NCBI GenBank assembly: GCA_964348745.1
Contig: CAYGDT010000053.1
Span: 1 to 10,147 of the forward strand
Direction: 5' to 3'
Length of the DNA: 10,147 bases
Source of the DNA: CAYGDT01 sp964348745
Lineage (GTDB): Bacteria; Patescibacteriota; Gracilibacteria; Peribacterales; Peribacteraceae
Both the position numbers and the translations under genes were made by a program. Below are positions 5,589-10,147 of this stretch, one piece after another (position 1 is the first letter of the stretch; each line of letters starts with the position of its first letter). The notes below the pieces were generated by a model, which ran no database searches, was not told the DNA's origin, and saw only the letters and a program-made list of their open reading frames with translations.

Positions 5589-7115
5589 ATGCAGATCCTG
5601 CTTAAGATCGTGCTTCTCGCGGCAGCAAGTACTTCACCGCTTTTGACGTTCACGTGGCTCTGGCAGCTCAAGGAGTGGCGGGTCGACCGCCTGAAAGAAC
5701 ACCTGCGTGCCGAAGGGTGGTTTCGTCAGCTCTTCGGATGGATACGCCCAGTGATTGTTCTTGCGGGCATAACCGGTATTACGATTGTGCCAACTGCAGA
5801 AAGAATCATCGTGACGGCTACCCTCGCGACGCTTGCGGCCATCACATTCATCCAGATCATTCGTGGGAGGCAAAGGTTCCCCGTATGGACGGGAAAGGCA
5901 GTCATACTGATCGCAGGATCGGCTCTTATTACACTTGGCTTTGGTTACGAGTTATTGGTGATTAGTGATTGGTTATTGGTAATTCTGCCGCTGTTGCAAC
6001 CACTTGCTCTATTGATTGCTTGGACTGTTTTCTTGCCAATCGATAAGAGAATGAAGGATTGTATCATGGACAAAGCCACACGATTGAGGGGGAAATATGC
6101 GAACGCTACAGTCATTGGCATTACCGGATCGGTTGGCAAAACAACGACGAAGGAACTCCTTGCGCATCTTCTTGCGGGTCGCAAGGTTCTTGCTACACCC
6201 GCCTACGTGAACTCCGAAATGGGTGTGTCGAAGTGGATGATCAAAGAACTGCCAAAACTGGAAAGCGAAACGCCACTCATTATGATCGTTGAGATGGGCG
6301 CGTATTGCATCGGGGAAATTGCGCGGCTCTGCACAATCACACAGCCGTCACTCGGTGTTATTACATTCATCGGTTCGCAGCATTTGGCACTGTTTGGATC
6401 ACAGCAACGTCTCTGTCAGGCCAAAGGAGAATTACTTGAGTATCTTCCGGAATCGGGGCATGCATTCCTCAACGGCGATAGCAATCTCTGCGCAGGCCTC
6501 CGTGACCGCTGCAACTGCCCCGTAACGATCGTCGGAACGAGCGGACACGCCGATCTGGAAGCGTTTGATATAGAAGAGGCCGGCAGCGGCGTGCGGTTTT
6601 CTATCAACAATGCGCGGTTCGAGATACCGCTCCACGGGACGCATAATGTCACAAACGTACTGCTTGCGATCGCCGTCGCACAGAAAATCGGCATGCCCAT
6701 GGGGGAAATTGCGCAACGCCTGCGGTCGTTTACCCCGCCGCATAACACCTTCTCTGTACGCAAAGAGCATGGCATTACTATTCTCGATGACACCCATAAC
6801 GCAAGTTCTTCAAGTTTCCGAGCGGCGATCGCCTGGGCAAAGAGCCAGCCTGCGAAGCGAAAGATTCTCCTGACACCGGGACTCATCGAACTCGGCACCG
6901 ACGAGGGGCGCATCCACCGCGAGCTCGGTGCGCAGGCGAAGGGAATCTTTCACCGCGTGATTTTCACGACGACGCATAACCGTACATCCTTCGGTGAAGG
7001 ATTCGGCACCGATCCCGAAATACTCTCGAAGCGCTCCGTTAAAATTCAGCCGGATGACCTGCTCGTCTGCGTCGGCAGAGTATCCGACACATCGATCAAA
7101 CACCTGCTTCCCTGA
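5589..7115 (+). CDS. MurF-like Mur ligase with N-terminal membrane domain
   Basis: This encodes 508 residues. Residues 1-150 contain about five hydrophobic helices (near 3-25, 53-68, 72-91, 103-121 and 123-149). From 165 on it is a Mur-type ATP-dependent amide ligase: P-loop GITGSVGKTTTKE (Lys184), VEMGAYCIGEI (235-244), QAKGELLEYLP with the Lys279 position that is carbamylated in the family, GTHNVTN (350-356), and LDDTHNASSSS (399-409), matching the MurF signature DDxYNANPxS. MurF adds D-Ala-D-Ala to the UDP-MurNAc tripeptide. Here the usual small N-terminal uridine-binding domain is missing and membrane helices take its place, so a lipid-linked or otherwise membrane-held substrate is plausible. 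It starts a rightward operon. A heptamer array lies inside the last hydrophobic region. Confidence 0.85.
   Translation: MQILLKIVLLAAASTSPLLTFTWLWQLKEWRVDRLKEHLRAEGWFRQLFGWIRPVIVLAGITGITIVPTAERIIVTATLATLAAITFIQIIRGRQRFPVWTGKAVILIAGSALITLGFGYELLVISDWLLVILPLLQPLALLIAWTVFLPIDKRMKDCIMDKATRLRGKYANATVIGITGSVGKTTTKELLAHLLAGRKVLATPAYVNSEMGVSKWMIKELPKLESETPLIMIVEMGAYCIGEIARLCTITQPSLGVITFIGSQHLALFGSQQRLCQAKGELLEYLPESGHAFLNGDSNLCAGLRDRCNCPVTIVGTSGHADLEAFDIEEAGSGVRFSINNARFEIPLHGTHNVTNVLLAIAVAQKIGMPMGEIAQRLRSFTPPHNTFSVRKEHGITILDDTHNASSSSFRAAIAWAKSQPAKRKILLTPGLIELGTDEGRIHRELGAQAKGIFHRVIFTTTHNRTSFGEGFGTDPEILSKRSVKIQPDDLLVCVGRVSDTSIKHLLP
5951..5985 (-). repeat. Heptamer array (antisense orientation) inside the ligase gene
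   Basis: Five 7-mers read GTTATTG, GTGATTA, GTGATTG, GTTATTG and GTAATTC. Their reverse complements belong to the CAATCAC family found in the hydrolase and FemAB genes. In this orientation the unit encodes hydrophobic residues (LLVISDWLLVI), compatible with the membrane segment where it sits. Confidence 0.75.
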
Positions 7116-7171
7116 TTCTCCACTATCCACTTTTCACTATCCTCTATCCATTATCCACTATCCTTTCTCCG
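7116..7171 (+). repeat. Eight-copy heptamer array at the ligase/aminotransferase junction
   Basis: Successive 7-mers read TTCTCCA, CTATCCA, CTTTTCA, CTATCCT, CTATCCA, TTATCCA, CTATCCT and TTCTCCG. The array starts on the first base after the ligase stop codon (7113-7115) and ends at the proposed TTG start at 7172, so it fills the whole junction. Confidence 0.85.
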
Positions 7172-8419
7172 TTGCTCTTCTCCCCCATCCACCACACCTT
7201 CGCTCCGCACGGTACCCGTGCGTATCTGGGGGTAACACTCAAGCTTCTTTGTTCACCATGGAAATGGCGCAAAGGTCGCGACCGTGCGCATCTAAAACAA
7301 ACACTTGGGAGCTGGTTTGATGCCCAAGCTTACTTGTTTTCTTCCGGTCGCGAAGCGATGCTCGCACTGCTGCGCTCGATCGATCCGAAGGGGGGCGGAG
7401 AGATCATCGTGCAGGGATTTACCTGCATAGCGCTCCCGAATGCCATACACGCCGCAGGGTTTACACCGGTCTACGTCGACATTGACGAAGAAACTCTCAA
7501 TATAGATACCACGTTGCTCGAAGGAAAGATTACATCCCGTACCAGAGCCATCATCTGCCAGCACACGTTTGGCATCGTCGCGGATGCGGAAACGCTACGA
7601 ACAATCGCAGACCGACACGGACTTCTGCTGATCGAAGACTGCGCGCACGTATTGCCGGACGTCACAGGCCCGAAGGCGATCGGCCAACATGGAGACGCAC
7701 TCATGCTCTCGTTCGGACGCGACAAGGCGGTATCAGGGGTCACCGGAGGAGCGATTGTCACGTGGAGAGAAGATTTGAAGGCTAAGCTCCAGTGTGAAGA
7801 GGACGTGGCGACTGAGGTACCGATCCTCACCGTCAAACGCCTGCTGCTCTATCCCGTGCTCTATGCCCTCTGTAAGCCGCTGTATGGTATCGGCATCGGC
7901 AAAGCACTGCTCTGGCTTTCGGCAAAGCTACGACTGCTGCCTGCGGTGCTGACCAGCCATGAAAAACAAGGGTACCAGTCTGCTGCTGTCCACAAGTTGC
8001 CAAACGCCTGCGCCGCTCTTACGGTCTATGAATTTAAAAACTTCCATGCGATCAATAACCACCGTCGCGCACTGACGCAGTTCTACGCTGAGCAAGCAGA
8101 CAAACATGGATGGCACGTACCCTCGGCAATCAACGCAAACCTGCCGCTCCAAAAATTTCCGATCTTTACAGAGAACGCCGATGCAATTCGTCTGCGTCTC
8201 AAACACCAAAACATTCACCTGAGTGACGGCTGGTCGGATGCTGCAGTCTGCCCGCGCAGTGTCAACCAAGAAGCAGCAGGCTATCGTAACGGCTCCTGCC
8301 CGCATGCAGAACATGCCGCGCGGCAAATACTCTCGCTTCCAACGCACCCAACGATGACGAAAAGGCAGGCGAGCAGACTGATACGCTATACGCTATACGC
8401 TATACGCCATACGCTATGA
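7172..8419 (+). CDS. DegT/DnrJ/EryC1-type PLP aminotransferase
   Basis: This encodes 415 residues in the fold-type I aminotransferase family that makes amino sugars and related compounds. Cues are SSGREAMLALL (58-67), GFTCIALPNAI with VYVDIDEETLNID (82-112), IEDCAH with Asp156 that binds the PLP ring nitrogen, and LSFGRDKAVSGVTGG with Lys185 as the PLP Schiff-base lysine. The substrate cannot be read from sequence; by context it may supply an amino sugar or amino compound for the cell envelope. The start is uncertain: TTG 7172 is the only ATG/GTG/TTG codon in frame before residue 55, and the frame stays open upstream through the heptamer array. The C-terminus (RYTLYAIRHTL) is encoded by another heptamer array. 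Its TGA overlaps the FemAB ATG (ATGA), implying translational coupling. Confidence 0.82.
   Translation: MLFSPIHHTFAPHGTRAYLGVTLKLLCSPWKWRKGRDRAHLKQTLGSWFDAQAYLFSSGREAMLALLRSIDPKGGGEIIVQGFTCIALPNAIHAAGFTPVYVDIDEETLNIDTTLLEGKITSRTRAIICQHTFGIVADAETLRTIADRHGLLLIEDCAHVLPDVTGPKAIGQHGDALMLSFGRDKAVSGVTGGAIVTWREDLKAKLQCEEDVATEVPILTVKRLLLYPVLYALCKPLYGIGIGKALLWLSAKLRLLPAVLTSHEKQGYQSAAVHKLPNACAALTVYEFKNFHAINNHRRALTQFYAEQADKHGWHVPSAINANLPLQKFPIFTENADAIRLRLKHQNIHLSDGWSDAAVCPRSVNQEAAGYRNGSCPHAEHAARQILSLPTHPTMTKRQASRLIRYTLYAIRHTL
8381..8415 (+). repeat. Five-copy heptamer array at the aminotransferase/FemAB junction
   Basis: The units are ATACGCT, ATACGCT, ATACGCT, ATACGCC and ATACGCT, followed directly by ATGAACA, in which the ATG is the FemAB start in phase with the array. 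The array encodes the last residues of the aminotransferase and sits where a ribosome binding site would be expected. Confidence 0.9.
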
Positions 8420-9513
8420 ACATTCTCCACGCCACCAACCAAACCACGTGGGACACGTTCCTCTCCACACAACAGTTCCGTCCGTTCCTGCAATCATGGA
8501 CCATGGGCGAAGTCTACCGTGACTGCGGGGAAGAACCGATCCGCATGGAGATCCGCGATGGCAATACGCTCGTCGGCATCTGCCAAGCAATTGTCGTCAA
8601 TGCCCGCCGTGGAAAGCATCTCGCCATCCCCTACGGTCCAATCACCAATCACCAATCACCAATCACCAATCACCTCATCCCCGCCCTCAAAGAGGAGGCC
8701 CGTCGCCAGCAATGCAGCTTCATCCGCATGAGTCCTTTTTGGACAGCAGGTCATGATCCGATCTCTGGGAGCAAGCCGTCCCCCCTTCACCTGCTTGCAG
8801 AACACATATGGTATCTGCCGTTGAAAGAAAATGATCCATGGAAAAATCAAGGAAGCGAATTAACGAATGAACGAATGAACGAATTAACGATCCTCGCAGG
8901 CATGCGCAGTAATACCCGCAACCTCATTCGCCGCGCAGAGAAAGAAGGCGTGACAATCGAGGCTTCGCGCGATCCCTTTGCGGATCTGCCTGCGTTCATA
9001 GCCTTGCACGATGAAACCCGCAAACGACATGGTTTTACACCGTACTCCAACGATTTCTTTCGCGCTCAGGTAAAGCACTTCTCCGCGCGTAAAGAATGCA
9101 CGCTCTACAAAGCGCTCTATAACGGAGAGGTGATCTCGGCGTCGATCCACATGCATGCATTTGGGGAAACGAGCTACCACCACGGTGCGAGTACGCATGC
9201 CTTTAGCAAGATCCCCTCTTCGTATCTGCTGCAATGGACGGCGATCAAGGACGCCCTGCAACGCGGCGATCACGTGTATAACTTCTGGGGAATAGCGCCA
9301 CTGCAAAAAAATGAATCGAAGAACGAATCACCCACTCGACAAGCTCAGGGTAAACCGATCACCAATCACCCATTTGCGGGAGTGACGACTTTCAAGACCG
9401 GCTTCGGCGGAACGCTCCTCGAACTCACGCACTGCATGGATGTGCCTGTCGATGCACGCTACGTGCTGACCCGAGCCTTTGAAACGTATCGCAAATGGCG
9501 CAGAGGGTTTTAG
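8416..9513 (+). CDS. FemAB-type peptidoglycan bridge aminoacyltransferase
   Basis: The 365-residue protein is a FemAB-family member (FemX/FemA/FemB, GNAT-like double fold). Such enzymes transfer amino acids from aminoacyl-tRNA to the stem peptide of a lipid-linked peptidoglycan precursor. Diagnostic stretches are FLQSWTMGEVYRDCG (24-38), GMRSNTRNLIRRAEKEGV (162-179), the second-domain run ALHDETRKRHGF...FF, HHGASTHAFSKIPSSYLLQW (255-274) and the C-terminal HPFAGVTTFKTGFGG (318-332). Three blocks look inserted: residues 75-87 (heptamers), about 147-158 (octamers) and 297-317 (a dispersed element plus heptamers). All fall between conserved motifs, so activity may be kept. ATG 8416 overlaps the previous stop codon. 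Bridge-forming activity fits the neighbouring Mur ligase. Confidence 0.87.
   Translation: MNILHATNQTTWDTFLSTQQFRPFLQSWTMGEVYRDCGEEPIRMEIRDGNTLVGICQAIVVNARRGKHLAIPYGPITNHQSPITNHLIPALKEEARRQQCSFIRMSPFWTAGHDPISGSKPSPLHLLAEHIWYLPLKENDPWKNQGSELTNERMNELTILAGMRSNTRNLIRRAEKEGVTIEASRDPFADLPAFIALHDETRKRHGFTPYSNDFFRAQVKHFSARKECTLYKALYNGEVISASIHMHAFGETSYHHGASTHAFSKIPSSYLLQWTAIKDALQRGDHVYNFWGIAPLQKNESKNESPTRQAQGKPITNHPFAGVTTFKTGFGGTLLELTHCMDVPVDARYVLTRAFETYRKWRRGF
8638..8672 (+). repeat. Perfect five-copy CCAATCA array inside the FemAB gene
   Basis: Five identical 7-mers CCAATCA encode GPITNHQSPITNHL. Seven is not a multiple of three, so gain or loss of one unit would shift the FemAB frame close to its N-terminus. 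It is the most perfect array in the window and thus the best slippage candidate. Confidence 0.92.
8857..8888 (+). repeat. Four-copy octamer array inside the FemAB gene
   Basis: The units are GAATTAAC, GAATGAAC, GAATGAAC and GAATTAAC. They encode ELTNERMNELT just before the conserved GMRSNTRN motif. The period is 8 rather than 7, so one-unit changes would also break the frame. Confidence 0.85.
9309..9368 (+). repeat. Composite insert: TCGACA/GCTCA element plus heptamers in the FemAB gene
   Basis: Irregular GAATC/GAACG repeats lead into ACTCGACAAGCTCAGGGT (9334-9351), a relative of the element at 5515-5541. Two heptamers, CCGATCA and CCAATCA (9355-9368), follow. The block encodes roughly residues 299-317 between WGIAPLQ and HPFAGVTTFK, which I would expect to be much closer together in FemAB proteins. 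Confidence 0.7.
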
Positions 9514-9540
9514 CACCGCAGAAGATTGACTGTATTCTGA

Positions 9541-9575
9541 AAGCTATAAGCTATAAGCTATCAACTATCAGCTTC
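9541..9575 (+). repeat. Heptamer array upstream of the small membrane protein gene
   Basis: The units read AAGCTAT three times, then CAACTAT and CAGCTTC, ending 1 nt before ATG 9577. As at the two preceding junctions, the array occupies the ribosome-binding region and no Shine-Dalgarno sequence is present. Confidence 0.87.
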
Positions 9576-9576
9576 C

Positions 9577-9861
9577 ATGGTAAAGAAACCTGAACCGACC
9601 ACCGGCGAAGAAAAACTGGAAGAGATTCTGCTGCATCTGCGACGCATGGACGCACGGGACCGCGTGCGCACATGGGGCGGTTTTTTTCGCGGAATCATTA
9701 CACTCATACCGACATTGGTCTTTCTTTGGGGTACGTGGTACTTCGTCCAGCATGGTGACGAACTGATGAGTAAAGTCGCAAAAATTGCTGCCGAGCAGGC
9801 GGCTGCCGTGACACAAATGGGAACAAAAAACTTCATGGATCAGTTTAAAACTTCCAGGTGA
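9577..9861 (+). CDS. Small single-helix membrane protein, unknown function
   Basis: The 94-residue protein is not one I recognise. Residues 1-35 are charged and look helical (GEEKLEEILLHLRRMDARDRV), perhaps a coiled coil. Residues about 36-57 form one membrane helix (FFRGIITLIPTLVFLWGTWYFV). The tail 58-94 is an amphipathic, Ala-rich helix (SKVAKIAAEQAAAVTQMG). It lies 63 nt after the FemAB gene on the same strand with a heptamer array between, and is probably the last gene of the envelope operon. A small membrane partner or scaffold for the envelope enzymes is possible but unproven. A terminator-like hairpin follows. Confidence 0.7.
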   Translation: MVKKPEPTTGEEKLEEILLHLRRMDARDRVRTWGGFFRGIITLIPTLVFLWGTWYFVQHGDELMSKVAKIAAEQAAAVTQMGTKNFMDQFKTSR

Positions 9862-9876
9862 ACGAACACCATTGTC

Positions 9877-9905
9877 AAAAAGGAGATCCACCCGATCCCC
9901 TCTTT
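9877..9905 (-). terminator. Terminator-like hairpin, best on the minus strand
   Basis: On the minus strand 9905-9894 pairs continuously with 9888-9877 over 12 bp (two G-U pairs) around a GGGTG loop, and the 3' arm ends in five T. On the plus strand the same arms have two A-C mismatches and end in TCTTT. Its place 15 nt after the last operon gene suggests a bidirectional terminator for that operon. No minus-strand gene needing it is visible in the window. Confidence 0.55.
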
Positions 9906-9918
9906 GAACGAGGTACAT

Positions 9919-9947
9919 CTCTCCCGATTTATTTCGAAATCTGAGAG
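9919..9947. other. Stem-loop in the intergenic region
   Basis: CTCTC (9919-9923) pairs with GAGAG (9943-9947), and inside it GATTT (9926-9930) pairs with AAATC (9937-9941) around ATTTCG. No U-tract follows on the plus strand. The function is unknown; it may simply extend the termination region. Confidence 0.35.
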
Positions 9948-9980
9948 AGGAGATCATCAATAGTCATCGATGCCGTCACC

Positions 9981-10147
9981 ATGACACTAGGCATCCGGAG
10001 GAATTGCGAACGTTCAAACGTCGTAGCAGGCGTAGTGGTTGTCAACAATACCGACTTAGCCGAGAAAATTCATTTTCTACAAAACGCCTGTGGTGCAATC
10101 CTTGGCCCCTTTGATAGCTTTTTAGTGCTGCGTGGGCTTAAAACTCT
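9981..10147 (+). pseudogene. 5'-truncated cystathionine gamma-synthase-like fragment
   Basis: From 10014 to the window edge the frame reads SNVVAGVVVVNNTDLAEK and NACGAILGPFDSFLVLRG. These are hallmarks of the Cys/Met-metabolism PLP enzymes (cystathionine gamma-synthase/gamma-lyase, methionine gamma-lyase) at the point following the PLP-lysine motif (S-A-T-K-Y, then GHSDVVAG). The preceding half of the protein, including the catalytic lysine and PLP-binding sites, is absent: codons 9981-10013 do not match the family and the frame is closed by TGA at 9942-9944. ATG 9981 is therefore only the first possible start of a remnant. The fragment runs off the window. A gene remnant or an assembly join are the likely explanations. 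Confidence 0.72.

Noticed and set aside
5338..5605. Plus-strand open frames crossing the divergent promoter region
   Set aside because: They overlap the N-terminus of the surface protein and both promoters, and the translations look random.
6416..6913. 165-codon open frame on the minus strand inside the ligase gene, with others at 7471-7836, 7928-8347 and 8884-9306
   Set aside because: They are antisense to genes with clear conserved motifs and show no recognisable protein pattern.
8638..8672. Tandem arrays as a CRISPR
   Set aside because: Units are 7-9 nt and directly adjacent with no unique spacers, and no cas gene is present.
9526..9557. TTGACT with TATAAG as a promoter for the small membrane protein
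   Set aside because: The possible spacings are 13 or 20 nt, and the -10-like strings are simply the heptamer unit repeated.
1894..9861. Recoding of TGA as glycine, as in some CPR lineages
   Set aside because: The hydrolase, ligase, aminotransferase and small membrane protein genes end at TGA exactly where their families should end, and no internal TGA is needed.
9877..9888. AAAAAGGAGATC as a Shine-Dalgarno site, or as the end of a 16S rRNA gene on the minus strand
   Set aside because: No start codon lies at a suitable distance downstream, neighbouring bases do not match the conserved 16S 3' region, and the bases are better explained as one arm of a terminator hairpin.
1..10147. Insertion sequence, prophage or integron
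   Set aside because: No transposase, integrase, phage gene or long terminal inverted repeat is visible; only small elements without coding capacity are present.

Overview
The window looks like a metagenome-assembled chromosome segment of a Patescibacteria/CPR bacterium, possibly near Peregrinibacteria (Peribacteria). That placement is inferred from gene content, the many small dispersed palindromes and the compact layout, not from a marker gene. TGA is used as a normal stop, which argues against the recoded Gracilibacteria and SR1 lineages. A run of ten Ns at 655-664 marks a scaffold gap.

Left part (1-1949): a tRNA with anticodon CAU lies on the minus strand. It is followed by two hairpins of the same design, then a rightward cluster of a two-helix membrane protein, a bacterial PH-domain (DUF304/YdbS-like) membrane protein interrupted by the N gap, and an alpha/beta hydrolase.

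Middle (1894-5441), leftward: a receptor-type Ser/Thr protein kinase with one membrane helix and an unrecognised extracellular part, then a signal-anchored Ala/Ser/Thr-rich surface protein with internal repeats and a four-cysteine CGNGVC...CPQDC module. The kinase has a near-consensus promoter whose -10 box is only 6 nt from its ATG. The kinase and hydrolase genes overlap tail to tail by 56 nt.

Right part (5589-9861), rightward: a cell-envelope operon of a MurF-like ligase with an N-terminal membrane domain, a DegT/DnrJ-type PLP aminotransferase, a FemAB-type peptidoglycan-bridge aminoacyltransferase and a small membrane protein. Together they suggest assembly or modification of a peptidoglycan precursor or its cross-bridge at the membrane. 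After a terminator-like hairpin, the last 134 nt encode the middle of a cystathionine gamma-synthase-like protein with no recognisable N-terminal half.

The most striking unexplained structure is a set of short tandem arrays, mostly 7 nt in period with a different unit at each site. They fill every junction of the envelope operon, lie inside the hydrolase, ligase and FemAB genes where they encode extra loops, and are accompanied by small dispersed palindromes. They are absent from the kinase and the surface-protein gene. No recognised start codon has a Shine-Dalgarno sequence, and several promoters look leaderless.
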